Assembly: GCF_965638725.1 (NCBI RefSeq)
Contig: NC_134974.1
Location: forward strand, 1,262,143 to 1,326,142
Source of the DNA: Aptenodytes patagonicus
Lineage: Eukaryota; Chordata; Aves; Sphenisciformes; Spheniscidae
Direction of reading: 5' to 3'
Length of the DNA: 64,000 nt
Position 1 is the first letter of the stretch, and the number at the start of each line of letters is the position of its first letter. This document shows, in pieces, positions 1 to 31,100 of this stretch. The notes beneath the pieces were generated by a model that was not told the origin of the DNA, ran no database searches, and saw only the letters and a program-made list of their open reading frames with translations. A program made the position numbers and the translations under genes.

Positions 1-18726
<18,726 letters not shown>

Positions 18727-19342
18727 GGCGTGCCTGTCCCGGGGAGGTGTGAGATTGGAGGGAAATGGTCCCGTTTCACAGCACAGCGTGGAAACTTTCA
18801 CCTCCCACCATTCCAGCTTCTAGTCTAGTCTCTTTACCGTAGCCGTGCCTGTGCTGTGTCTTACCTGCTCTTCCCCACCCAGGAATGCTGTAGTGAGACT
18901 CTTAGCTGCTTCCAAGTAGTGGCAACTTGCGCTTCTGTTTCCAGATCCAGCTGATGCGAAGTTTCTATGTACCATTGTCTCAAGGCAAATCTTTCCCAGA
19001 GCGTAAAGGGTGGCTCTTGCTGGGCCCTGGTTACCACACAGTGCACTCGGTAGAAGCTGCTTGAGAGGCAGCAACTGCCCTTTACGTCCTTTAATGTTGG
19101 GCTCCTGAAAGAAGAGCTCGAAGACCCTGCTGCAGCTTGGGCAGCAGGAAGAGCCGAGCCTGCCTCTCGCGGGAATGCGGCACTGTCTGGAACCCCGGGC
19201 CAGCGCAGAGCCTGTCCCTGCTCAGGGGCGGCTCTGCTCCCCTCGGAAGTGGCAAGAGAGCCGCTCAGCATCCAAGTGCTAGTGTTGACTTTTTGTTTTG
19301 TTGTGCTAGCAACGTTTCTCAAAATAATCAGCTTCTCTCATG

Positions 19343-19348
19343 AATAAA
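19343..19348 (+). terminator. COPA proximal poly(A) signal
   Basis: AATAAA about 620 nt downstream of the COPA stop codon at 18724-18726. The intervening sequence is the presumed 3' untranslated region and has no conserved frame. Confidence 0.75.
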
Positions 19349-19852
19349 GTAAATTGACCATCTTGATCTTCCTGTTTTGTAGCTCAGTTGGTCTTACGGA
19401 GATGGAAGAGAGATTAGCTTTTGTTTCCTCTTTTCACCTTCTCCCCCCCCGCCTTTTGCACTCTTAAGCTACCAGACTTGGAGGGTTTTGAAGTTTCCAG
19501 AAAATGGAGGCTGTAGTCCTGAAATAATTTATCGTGCCAGTAGGGGCTGCTTCCGCTAATTATTAGTGAGTAATTGCTGTTGCTAGTGCTCAAATTATCC
19601 TTACTGGTAATGCTTCTGTCTTTGCCTTTACCTTGTGTAGTTGTACCCTTTAGTATTACTGTGCCTTTCCCCGTGGTACTTAACAGGCCGGAGGATTTCC
19701 AAAGCCAGGCGGATCGTAGTTTCTGGCGGTGACAAGGAGGAGAACATGCATGTTCTCGCATCAGCGGAGAAGCAGAGGGTAGGGCCTAGAGATCCTGCTC
19801 CCTCTGTGCCTGGACTACTTTCCTAGCGCTTCCTCCTCACTCACGATGCTGA

Positions 19853-19858
19853 AATAAA
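19853..19858 (+). terminator. Possible COPA distal poly(A) signal
   Basis: A second plus-strand AATAAA, 510 bp past the first one. It sits 35 bp from the oppositely oriented S100A11 signal, so use of this site would make the two transcripts meet or overlap at their 3' ends. Use of the site is inferred. Confidence 0.45.
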
Positions 19859-19887
19859 ACCATGCCTTCCACTAGGATTTTAAACCT

Positions 19888-19893
19888 TTTATT
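19888..19893 (-). terminator. S100A11 poly(A) signal
   Basis: AATAAA on the minus strand (TTTATT on plus), about 115 nt past the S100A11 stop codon. Confidence 0.8.
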
Positions 19894-20007
19894 TTGTACA
19901 TAAAAATGAAGAATGGGGATGGCCCGTCTTAAGGGCACTGCTTCCAGCTTTGCATCGGTCTTGTTCGAGGAATGTTCACAGTGGCGGGGGAGACGCAGCA
20001 GCCAGGG

Positions 20008-21791
20008 CTAGGGGCGAGGGGCCTTAACAACCAGGGTATCGTGGCAGGCCACCGCAATGCCCCCGATAAGGTTCAGGAACTCCTGGAAGTCTAGCTGCCC
20101 GTCACTATTCAAATCGAGTTTCTTCATCATCCTGTCCACGACACCTGGGTCCTTCTGATTCTGCAAAAGACCAAAGAGATGGGAATCGATGTCTGCCTCG
20201 AGGCAGACGTGCCCCTTGCCGAACCCCCCCCCCCCCTGCCCCAGGTATGGAACTGCAGCTGCCGAGTTCATCACCAGTGGAGAGGGATTGGCAGAGGGAG
20301 GCAGAATTCAGTCAGGCCAGCTCTCGTCAGGCCACGCTCTGGCTTCTGGTGGGAGCCAGCTCTTCCCCTTGCCCACCCCACGGCGCTCGTGGGGGTGGAG
20401 GCTTTAGTTGCTGTCCTACGGGCTGAAGCGCACGCTACGGGAGACTTTCTTGGCCCGGATTTTGCTTACCTTCGTGAAGGCAGCCAGCTCAGTGTTCATG
20501 AAGGCCAGGAACTCCCTCTTGGAGAGCGTGCAGTTGTCCCCTTCGCGCCCTGCGTACCGCTGGAAGACGGCCAGCAGGGACTCGATGCAGCGTTCCGTCT
20601 CGGTGGGCTGCAGGAGCAAGGGCAAGTTCAGGCCAGCGTTGCGGGGAGCTCTGGGCTTGCTGAAGAGCAACCTGACCCTATTTCTGGAGGAAGGCTGGGC
20701 TGAGGGGGGCCTCCTGCGATTGCTTTCCTGGAGGAGTCTCCTATGCCCAACCTGTCCAGCTGCATTTTTCTTTGGTATCAGTTTCTCTGATGCCTTGGCA
20801 CAGCACTGCGGTGGGGGAAGGACCCAGAGTACTGGGGAGTGGTTCATGGAAAATCCCCTGGGGACATGTCAGTTCCCATCGGAGGCGTGTCCCGGACTGG
20901 GAAGAGCTTGCGTTGCAACCACAGCGACGTGCTAGTTTTTTCCATGCTCTCCAGCACGGCTTGGCTGGAGTTGCTTTTTTGGAAAGATAAGCCTGCCTCC
21001 CCCCTTTCCATCCCCCTGCCCTGTCTGGACGGAGGAGAAATTCTGAGTCATAAGAGAAAAATGCGAGCAGAGTTGGCTCCCCAGACTACTGCCCCTGGGC
21101 AGGGATGGAGCTGGCCTGGCCTATGGGCTTCTCCAGCGGGGATAGACAGGGCAAGGTGAGGGAGGTGGGGGGGATGTGGGGCTCTTTCCCCTCCCCGTGG
21201 CTCCAGTCTTTGGGGAAGGGCAGTGCAGGGAGGAGTCCGCCCTTCCCTGCCTAACCTCAGCGTCCTGGGGCCTCCCTGCCACATCCTGCCCTGCCTGAGG
21301 CTCAGTTCAGCCTTTTTTGGTTAACGTGAGAGGAGCTGAGTTGCTTCTACCGTCAGCCGCAGGTCCTTGGCTCTGGGTCCTCTGCACCCTCCCCCCCCCC
21401 CCCCAGTGCTGGGGGGGGGACGGGACGGGACGGTGGAGGCAGAGCTGCAGCCACGAGTCCGGTGATGGGCATCGGAAGCATCGGTGGGAAAAAGGAGGAG
21501 AGGGGAGGGAAGGGGGTGGGGGGGAACAACACAAATGCCACCCCCTGGTCCCCCACAAATGCAGGGACCCTCTGCCCTCCCTCTCTAGCTCTGCACCCTC
21601 TTCCCGCGCCAGGCCCCATCCCCGGCAGAGATTCAGCTCAGCCCTTGGCACCGTCTGCTCTTTCCCGTGCCAAAGCGCGTCTCGCCTTCAGCTCTGGGGC
21701 CACTTGCGGGAAACGCTCCTCTGCCATCGCCCTCCTGCCCTTACGGAGCCGGCTCTCCCTCCCCGTCCCGGGGTCCTGGCTCACTCACCAT
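20008..21791 (-). CDS. S100A11: S100A11 (calgizzarin), EF-hand calcium-binding protein
   Basis: Spliced minus-strand gene: ATG at 21791-21789, exon 2 at 20607-20470, exon 3 at 20160-20008 (stop TAG), giving 97 residues. Exon 2 starts PTETERCIES and ends LAAFTK; exon 3 starts NQKDPGVVDR. These are hallmark S100A11 segments. Residues 63-74 (DLNSDGQLDFQE) form an intact canonical C-terminal EF-hand loop; the N-terminal half carries the looser S100-type loop. S100A11 dimers bind calcium and then annexins at membranes, and the protein is a cornified-envelope component in keratinocytes. The proposed start codon sits directly against the donor (ATG then GTGAGT), so exon 1 would supply only Met. The Kozak context is GCCATGG. 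The gene is convergent with COPA. Confidence 0.92.
21391..21419. repeat. C14-AGTGCT-G9 homopolymer inverted repeat
   Basis: A run of 14 C (21391-21404), a six-base spacer and a run of 9 G (21411-21419), within S100A11 intron 1. It can fold as a GC hairpin or support quadruplex/i-motif structures. Homopolymer lengths in assemblies are error-prone. Confidence 0.9.
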
Positions 21792-24450
21792 GGCTGGGGT
21801 GCGAGGAGGGGGCTCGGTCCTCGGCACGGCCGCGGTGCAATGTGGCAAAGCAGGAGCCGGGGCGGTTATGAGCTTCACCCTACAGCCAGCGCCCTTCCTG
21901 GTGCAGCCAGCGCCCAGCCCTGACTCAGCCCCCTGGGCTGCGTTGGGCAATCGTCAGCTCTAACGGCAGATCTGGACGCCTGCAGTCCCCAGCTCAGGCT
22001 CAGGAATGTGCGGGGCCCCTCCTCTAGGTTCTCTGTCCCTTTCCTTCCTGAGTTTTATTCCTTACAGTTATTTACACTCACATTTTCTCCTTCTTAACTG
22101 TTTTTGTCCCTCGGTCCTTTGCCACTCCGTCCCTTTATGGCTCCCTTCATTTCTTCCCCAGGGTCAGGGCTAAGCCCCCCCCAGGGCTGCCTCGCTGCTA
22201 CCTGGAGCATCCTCAGTGTTTCCTCTTGCTACTGCGAGATTTGGGCTTCCCCAGCTTTGCTAATGAGGCCGGCAAAGGCAGATCAGGCACAGGAGAGCAG
22301 GCAGCGTTCCCCTGCCGACACAGCTGGGGCTGCCCACCCTTGGGGGCCATCTGCTGCCTGTCCCCTTCAACCTTGACCTGTCCCACCTGCTGAGCTTTGC
22401 TGATAACACCTTGGAACCTTCTCATGTTGTAAAAGGGGGGGGAAGGCAGCCCCGTGGGGTTGGGGGTGCTGCGCTGGGAGCTGGCTGCAGCCAGGATTTG
22501 TCCCCGGCGGTGCTGGTCTGAGCTCCCTGCCGGAGCTGGCCACCCTCGTGCTGCTGCGGAGCGAGAGGCCCTGGAGGGTTGAAAACAGGGAGACATGGAG
22601 GTGGAGGAGGGACGGGAGGCACCCAAAAGGCACCCAGAAAAGCAAGTGACCTGCTCAAAGAGCTCAGAGCAGGGAGGGTGGGGGCTGCGGGGCTTGTGCT
22701 GCTCAGAAACCAGCCCATGGGGCTGTGATGTCCAGCTGCTCCCCATCCATCGGGAGCCAGGGAAGCTGCTCGGACACGTCGTGTTTACCCATGTTTGCAC
22801 AGCCGTCCCGTGGTTACGGCACCCGTCTCCACGCCTTTGCGACCGGCGCTGACGTAGAATCGCCCGCCCAGGGCCGGATTTCCCTGTGACTCCCAGGCCG
22901 GGGCGGTGCCGTGTTTCCCCAAAAGCTTCAGGGGGAACCTGGAGCGGAGAGGTCGGGGTAACGCGGGCTGCCCCCACGGTGCGGGAGTCAGGATGTGCGC
23001 TGGGATCTGGGACAGCTTCCAGGGACGGGGCTCTTCGGGAAATCCTGCTGGAGACTGTGACTCAGCCTAGAGCAGGAGAAAGGGAAGCAGCAAATCGGGG
23101 GGACAACTGTCCCCACTATATTTTCCCTTCTTGCCCCAGTTTCCTGCCCCCAAACTCTCCTTTTTTTCTCTTGTATTTGGGAAAAAGTACTCCCTCCCCC
23201 GCTTCAACCCCTCCCAAACTGGAAACAGTTCAGTCCATGTAAATCAAAAGGATTTTCCAAACCCGGGAGCTGAGGGCAGGAAACCTGCTGCTCTTCCCCT
23301 TGGATTTTGCACTTCCACCTGCATTTTGCAAACTCCTCTTTGTGCTCCCTTAACAATAAAATCTGAGCTGCTCAGAGGGGCAAGTGTTATTTCCCCCTTT
23401 GCAAGAGCAAATCCCAGAGGGGGTTGTGGCCCGGCCCCGTCCTGCCTGCAGTGGGGGATTTCAGGAGGTTTCCGTTTCTTCCTGCTGCTGCGTGTGTTTG
23501 CAGTCAAGGCTTCGGCCCTGTTTGCAGACGGACCATCTGCGCTGCCGTATGCTTGTCACCAAGACGTGCGACCGTCACGTGCACGAAGGGGGCATCGCTG
23601 AGAGCATCGCCCCGTGCCTCCGCCTGCCCCTGGCTGGGACAGACCCTTCTGAGTCCCTCTGGCACCAGGTTCAAAACAGCACAGGATGGTGGCAGTGGCT
23701 CGATGAGCGAGAAGCCCTGGCTGCTGCCCCCTGAGGCTGCATCAGGCTATGGTGGACCTGAGGTGCCCTCGTTCCTCCTGGCTGGCCCCGTTACCAGCCA
23801 GAGGGCTCTGGTTGCATTTAAGAGCAAGACACAGATGGTGCTGGGGTTGTCCTCGCTTCTCCCTCTGTCTTCTCGCAACATTGCAGCCCCATCTGCTGCT
23901 GAGGGAATTGGTTCTCTCTTGCTCAAGGGAAAGAAAAGTGAATAAAATCTGGTTTTCTCCAGGGAGGGTCATGGGGGTCTCCATCTCCAGCCTCGTGCAC
24001 CATGTGTGAGATCCGGTGCATTTTCCATGCCGTGCTGCTGCCTCTCTCCTGCCCAAGGATCCAGGAGTGCTCCCAGGTACGGGGCAGCCCAGGGGAAAAG
24101 GCAGACAGAGGCACGCGGCCAGGAAAATGTGTGTCCGGATGGCTCTTAACCAGCAGTGGCTTTGCACAGGCACATCCGCATGTCCCCACGCGGGTGTCAG
24201 ATCACAGCAGGTGCGGGCTGCGATGGGAGCCCCTGAAATCGTGCAGCTCAGTAGTGAAGGCCAGAGTTTTAGATGTATGTGGGCTCCTAGGCATGTAGTA
24301 GGGGGGATTTGGTGGGATTTTCAGCAGCCCCTGTCTGGATTAAGTGCCTGGGATTAGGAGGAATGTGTGACCTGAACTGGGACACCCTCCCATCAGGCTG
24401 AGGCCCTTGTAGAAATTAGATGCAAGGATGAAGGATGGCAGCAGTCAGTG
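21792..24450. other. S100A11 upstream region and intergenic DNA up to the SCFN 3' end
   Basis: GC-rich near S100A11, with consensus AP-1 words TGACTCA at 21921-21927 (about 130 bp upstream of the proposed start) and 23058-23064. No TATA box was recognised for S100A11. Several long open frames on both strands (for example 22213-22977 minus) reflect GC-rich composition and show no family motif. No gene was recognised. Confidence 0.6.
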
Positions 24451-24463
24451 CAGTCATCAACTA

Positions 24464-24469
24464 TTTATT
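24464..24469 (-). terminator. Candidate SCFN poly(A) signal
   Basis: AATAAA on the minus strand about 690 nt past the SCFN stop codon. I saw no nearer AATAAA, so the 3' untranslated region would span roughly 24445-25156. Confidence 0.5.
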
Positions 24470-25156
24470 CTGATTTTTCATGCAATACATCAGTGTGAAG
24501 AAGAAAGAGACCCCCCCCACCTGCCACCATTACCCTGCGGTAACCACAGCATAACTCAGCTGCTTCAAAGCCTCCGTGAGGCTGGAGCTGGGATTCTGCT
24601 CAGCTGTTAGGGGAGCAGAAAGGTGTAACCAAAACCACTGAGTTTACAAAAGTGGTTTTTTCCCAGCCTTGAGGATTTTCAGGCCCCAGAATGAGTATGA
24701 TTGAGCTACTGGGATTTTTAGGGTTTTTTTGCATTGCAGAGCAGAAGCTGACAGGAGAGCCAGTCACGGGGCTAGGCAGAGGTGAGTGCAGTGAGATGCG
24801 GAACAGTCATGCCACAGGGTAGAAGAGATGACAGGAACATAAAGGACAGAGAGACCCAAGGAATCCAATTAGAGCAGAAAAGTGACTAAATACTGCATTA
24901 AGGTGGATAGACACAATGCAGGAAGGCAGAAGCTGCAGATCCTGGGGTAACTCTCTGCCTATCTAGCCGCTGAGGATTTGTTAGATGGAAAAATCCCAAA
25001 CTCACTTGACACCCTCACAGAGCACCCCATTAACCCTTTTTTGTCGGACACTTCTGTGCCACCACATGGTAACCTCCTAAACCGAAAGCAGAGAGCAGAA
25101 GTGATCCTCAAAGCGACTCAGAGAAGACCCACCAGCTCCAGGGAGGGGACTTGCCC

Positions 25157-28100
25157 TTAAGGTGCTTTGGCTTCGTCCCCGGCAGGACAGCTCGGTGCCT
25201 TCTGTGAGACCCGGGGGCTGGGGGGACCCTGGCTCTGCTTGGTGCAAAGACGTGGTTCCTCCTCCCGTTGAGGCTGGGCGTCGCTCACTTGCTGGAGGTT
25301 CCTCTTCTCCTCCTGCCGTGGCTGGCGGCTCTTCTCCGGCAGGGGAAGCTCTGCACCCTCACGGCAGTTGCTGGCCTCATCTCTCTGGGGCAGCTGGGGA
25401 TGGCTCTCTTTGGCAGCTCGCTGGCCTGGCTCGCAAGCTTCCCGTGGCTCCGGAGCCTGGGGCAGAGGTGGGCAGCTCTTGGCCTCCCTGTCCTCACACG
25501 CCCTCACCTGGCAGCTGGATTCAGGCTCCCATGGGACCTGCTCCTTGGCAGCTTTTGATCCATCTCCCCGGGACTGATGGTCCTTCTTTTCTGCGTGAGG
25601 CATCTTGAGGTGCTGGCTGTCCCTCCTGTCCTCCTTGGGCTTTGCCCGGCAAGGGTCACCCTTAACACCATCCGGCTTGGAGGCAGAAGCCTGGTGAGGC
25701 CTTTCCTTCACCCCTGTTTCAGACCTCTCCTGTGGCTCGTTGAGATCCCCTGTGTTTTCCTGGGAGCTAGAAGCTGGTGTGCCCCCTTGCCGCGGCAGTT
25801 CGGACTCCCCTGTTTCTCGCTCATCCCTTTGGGGTCGTGGCTCTGGGTGGTTCCTTCTGTCACACGGGACTGCTGGTGGCTGGGGTGAGACAGAGCACTT
25901 CTTCACGTAGATGGGCTGCCCCAGGTCATGGGGCTGGTGGCAGACGATCTTGTAGTTGGTACCTTCAGGATCATTCAAATTCTGGATCACGTGGATCAAG
26001 TACGCAATGGTCTGAGGCTTGCAGGACTGAGGGATGACCTGCACCTCTGGCCGTACATCAGGCTCAGCGGGGATGTAACGGACCCTCATGTTGCTGACAG
26101 ACGACTCCTCTCCTGAGGGGCAGAGGTCTCTGTTATCCACATCCACGGTTTGGTAGAGGCACCTCTCGTGCCTTCGTCCTTCATCCTCATGTGTCCAGCA
26201 GCTGTCTGGCTCACGTGCTTCTTCCTCATGTAAAAGCCTGTGGTTCCTCCATTCTTGGTCTTCCGAGGGCTCGCAGGGGGTGTTTTCACACAGCTTACGC
26301 CGTAAATCATTTCCCTGACGGTGGCACAGAAACTCTCTCTCCTGTTCTTCTTCAAGTATCTGGAGGCTGCTTCCCTCGCGTGTCTCCCTCTGGTTGGCTG
26401 TGTCACCTCGCTCTTCCCTTTCGCGTGTCTGGTGGCTGCGGCGCTCATAGGCCTCCAGCTCCAGCTCCCGCTGGCGATCAGTCCTCCTCTCCCGCACGGG
26501 CTCTTCCCTCTCTCTTCCCCGGCAAACCCTCCTCTCATCCTCTGGCTCTTCGCACTCACGGCGACGGTCCCTCCTTTCCACGTCCTCACGTGGCTCCAGT
26601 TCCCGGGACTCACGGTGGATCTTCACGTCTGCTTCTGCTGCCGCCACCACAGTCTCTCGTGTCCTTTCGTACCTCACTGACTCACGTTGTCTCCTTCCAT
26701 CGTCTTTGGGCTCGCGTGTTTGACAGTCCCGTCTCTCACATGCCTCTCTCTGGTTTGTCGTGGCACCTCGCTCTTCCCTTTCGCGTGTCTGGCGGCTGCG
26801 GCGCTCATAGGCCTCCAGCTCCAGCTCCCGCTGGCGATCGATCCTCCTCTCCCGCACGGGCTCTTCCCTCTCTCTTCCCCGGCAAACCCTCCTCTCATCC
26901 TCTGGCTCTTCGCACTCATGGCGACGGTCCCTCCTTTCCACGTCCTCACGTGGCTCCGGTTCCCGGGACTCACGGTGGATCTTCACGTCTGCTTCTGCTG
27001 CCGCCACCGCAGTCTCTCGTGTCCTTTCGTACCTCACTGACTCACGTTGTCTCCTTCCATCGTCTTCGGGCTCGCGTGTTTGACAGTCCCGTCTCTCACA
27101 TGCCTCTCTCTGGTTTGTCGTGGCACCTCGCTCTTCCCTTTCGCGTGTCTGGCGGCTGCGGTGCTCATAGGCCTCCAGCTCCAGCTCCCGCTGGCGATCG
27201 ATCCTCCTCTCCCGCACGGGCTCTTCCCTCTCTCTTCCCCGGCAAACCCTCCTCTCATCCTCTGGCTCTTCGCACTCACGGCGACGGTCCCTCCTTTCCA
27301 CGTCCTCACGTGGCTCCAGTTCCCGGGACTCACGGTGGATCTTCACGTCTGCTTCTGCTGCCGCCACCACAGTCTCTCGTGTCCTTTCGTACCTCACTGA
27401 CTCACGTTGTCTCCTTCCATCGTCTTTGGGCTCGCGTGTTTGACAGTCCCGTCTCTCACATGCCTCTCTCTGGTTTGTCGTGGCACCTCGCTCTTCCCTT
27501 TCGCGTGTCTGGCGGCTGCGGTGCTCATAGGCCTCCAGCTCCAGCTCCCGCTGGCGATCGATCCTCCTCTCCCGCACGGGCTCTTCCCTCTCTCTTCCCC
27601 GGCAAACCCTCCTCTCATCCTCTGGCTCTTCGCACTCACGACGATGGTCCCTCCTTTCCACGTCCTCACGTGGCTCCAGTTCCCGGGACTCACGGTGGAT
27701 CTTCACGTCTGCTTCTGCTGCCGCCACCGCAGTCTCTCGTGTCCTTTCGTACCTCACTGACTCACGTTGTCTCCTTCCATCGTCTTTGGGCTCACGTGTT
27801 TGACAGTCCCGTCTCTCACATGCCTCTCTCTGGTTTGTCGTGGCACCTCGCTCTTCCCTTTCGCGTGTCTGGCGGCTGCGGCGCTCATAGGCCTCCAGCT
27901 CCAGCTCCCGCTGGCGATCGATCCTCCTCTCCCGCACGGGCTCTTCCCTCTCCCTTCCCCGGCAAACCCTCCTCTCATCCTCTGGCTCTTCGCACTCATG
28001 GCGATGGTCCCTCCTTTCCACGTCCTCACGTGGCTCCAGTTCCCGGGACTCACGGTGGATCTTCACGTCTGCTTCTGCTGCCGCCACCGCAGTCTCTCGT

Positions 28101-31100
28101 GTCCTTTCGTACCTCACTGACTCACGTTGTCTCCTTCCATCGTCTTTGGGCTCGCGTGTTTGACAGTCCCGTCTCTCACATGCCTCTCTCTGGTTTGTCG
28201 TGGCACCTCGCTCTTCCCTTTCGCGTGTCTGGCGGCTGCGGCGCTCATAGGCCTCCAGCTCCAGCTCCCGCTGGCGATCGATCCTCCTCTCCCGCACGGG
28301 CTCTTCCCTCTCTCTTCCCCGGCAAACCCTCCTCTCATCCTCTGGCTCTTCGCACTCACGACGATGGTCCCTCCTTTCCACGTCCTCACGTGGCTCCAGT
28401 TCCCGGGACTCACGGTGGATCTTCACGTCTGCTTCTGCTGCCGCCACCACAGTCTCTCGTGTCCTTTCGTACCTCACTGACTCACGTTGTCTCCTTCCAT
28501 CGTCTTTGGGCTCGCGTGTTTGACAGTCCCGTCTCTCACATGCCTCTCTCTGGTTTGTCGTGGCACCTCGCTCTTCCCTTTCGCGTGTCTGGCGGCTGCG
28601 GCGCTCATAGGCCTCCAGCTCCAGCTCCCGCTGGCGATCGATCCTCCTCTCCCGCACGGGCTCTTCCCTCTCTCTTCCCCGGCAAACCCTCCTCTCATCC
28701 TCTGGCTCTTCGCACTCACGGCGATGGTCCCTCCTTTCCACGTCCTCACGTGGCTCCAGTTCCCGGGACTCACGGTGGATCTTCACGTCTGCTTCTGCTG
28801 CCGCCACCGCAGTCTCTCGTGTCCTTTCGTACCTCACTGACTCACGTTGTCTCCTTCCATCGTCTTTGGGCTCGCGTGTTTGACAGTCCCGTCTCTCACA
28901 TGCCTCTCTCTGGTTTGTCGTGGCACCTCGCTCTTCCCTTTCGCGTGTCTGGCGGCTGCGGCGCTCATAGGCCTCCAGCTCCAGCTCCCGCTGGCGATCG
29001 ATCCTCCTCTCCCGCACGGGCTCTTCCCTCTCTCTTCCCCGGCAAACCCTCCTCTCATCCTCTGGCTCTTCGCACTCACGACGATGGTCCCTCCTTTCCA
29101 CGTCCTCACGTGGCTCCAGTTCCCGGGACTCACGGTGGATCTTCACGTCTGCTTCTGCTGCCGCCACCGCAGTCTCTCGTGTCCTTTCGTACCTCACTGA
29201 CTCACGTTGTCTCCTTCCATCGTCTTTGGGCTCACGTGTTTGACAGTCCCGTCTCTCACATGCCTCTCTCTGGTTTGTCGTGGCACCTCGCTCTTCCCTT
29301 TCGCGTGTCTGGCGGCTGCGGCGCTCATAGGCCTCCAGCTCCAGCTCCCGCTGGCGATCAGTCCTCCTCTCCCGCACGGGCTCTTCCCTCTCCCTTCCCC
29401 GGCAAACCCTCCTCTCATCCTCTGGCTCTTCGCACTCATGGCGATGGTCCCTCCTTTCCACGTCCTCACGTGGCTCCAGTTCCCGGGACTCACGGTGGAT
29501 CTTCACGTCTGCTTCTGCTGCCGCCACCGCAGTCTCTCGTGTCCTTTCGTACCTCACTGACTCACGTTGTCTCCTTCCATCGTCTTTGGGCTCGCGTGTT
29601 TGACAGTCCCGTCTCTCACATGCCTCTCTCTGGTTTGTCGTGGCACCTCGCTCTTCCCTTTCGCGTGTCTGGCGGCTGCGGTGCTCATAGGCCTCCAGCT
29701 CCAGCTCCCGCTGGCGATCGATCCTCCTCTCCCGCACGGGCTCTTCCCTCTCCCTTCCCCGGCAAACCCTCCTCTCATCCTCTGGCTCTTTGCACTCACG
29801 GCGATGGTCCCTCCTTTCCACGTCCTCACGTGGCTCCAGTTCCCGGGACTCACGGTGGATCTTCACGTCTGCTTCTGCTGCCGCCACCACAGTCTCTCGT
29901 GTCCTTTCGTACCTCACTGACTCACGTTGTCTCCTTCCATCGTCTTCGGGCTCACGTGTTTGACAGTCCCGTCTCTTACATGCCTCTCTCTGGTTTGTCG
30001 TGGCACCTCGCTCTTCCCTTTCGTGTGTCTGGCGGCTGCGGCGCTCATAGGCCTCCAGCTCCAGCTCCTGCTGGCGATCGATCCTCCTCTCCCGCACAGG
30101 CTCTTCCCTCTCCCTTCCCCGGCAAACCCTCCTCTCATCCTCTGGCTCTTCGCACTCATGGCGATGGTCCCTCCTTTCCACGTCCTCACGTGGCTCCAGT
30201 TCCCGGGACTCACGGTGGATCTTCACGTCTGCTTCTGCTGCTGCCACCGCAGTCTCTCGTGTCCTTTCGTACCTCACTGACTCACGTTGTCTCCTTCCAT
30301 CGTCTTTGGGCTCGCGTGTTTGACAGTCCCGTCTCTCACATGCCTCTCTCTGGTTTGTCGTGGCACCTCGCTCTTCCCTTTCGCGTGTCTGGCGGCTGCG
30401 GCGCTCATAGGCCTCCAGCTCCAGCTCCCGCTGGTGATCGATCCTCCTCTCCCGCATGGGCTCTTTCCTCCTTTCATCATCTCGTTCTTTGCACTCCTGA
30501 CCCTCATGGATGTCTGTCTCACTTTCTGGACATTCAAGCTCATGTTTTTGATTCTTCTGTTGTTCATCGATACCTCTTTCTGGCTCACAGATCTTGTAGT
30601 ACCTGAGGTCAAGTTCTAGCGGTTCCTGAATGTATGACTGATGTGGGTGTCTTGAGTCTAGGCAGTCAGTCTCACGCGGCTGGTGCCTTCTCTGTTCAAG
30701 TGCTTTTTCTTCTAGCTCACATAGGTGGTAGCGGCTTCTCTCTTCGGGAACTAATTCAGGTTCATGTGGCTGGGTATTACTTCCTCTCTCTGCTTCTTGT
30801 GGTCGCTGGTTTTTTTGATCAGATGCTGGTAGTCCTGCGGTAGTGGTAGGCCCATGTGACTGATGGCTACTGCACCGCTTTGGCAGTGGTTGAGGTTGAC
30901 AGATCTGGCTGCGACTCCTCACATCTGCCAGTTGTTCTGGCTGAGGCCCCTCTTGATTTTGCCTCTCATCTGCCTGCACTCCGGGCTCATGTGCTTGCAA
31001 GCTGCCACGCTTGCAGAGTTGTACATCTCCTCGTCTGTCTGGCTCCGGTGGCTGACGTCTTCTCTGGCTGTTCCGTTGGTGGCATGGCTCTTGGCTTTGT

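Noticed and set aside
22213-22977. Minus-strand 254-codon frame upstream of S100A11
   Set aside because: GC-rich sequence with overlapping frames on both strands, no family motif and no splice or promoter support.
26191-30606. Plus-strand open frame of 1,471 codons opposite SCFN, and the series of 99-117-codon frames at 360-bp spacing on both strands
   Set aside because: The unit length is a multiple of three, so any frame without a stop in one unit stays open in all. SCFN itself has the S100 head, splice sites and promoter; the antisense frame has none.
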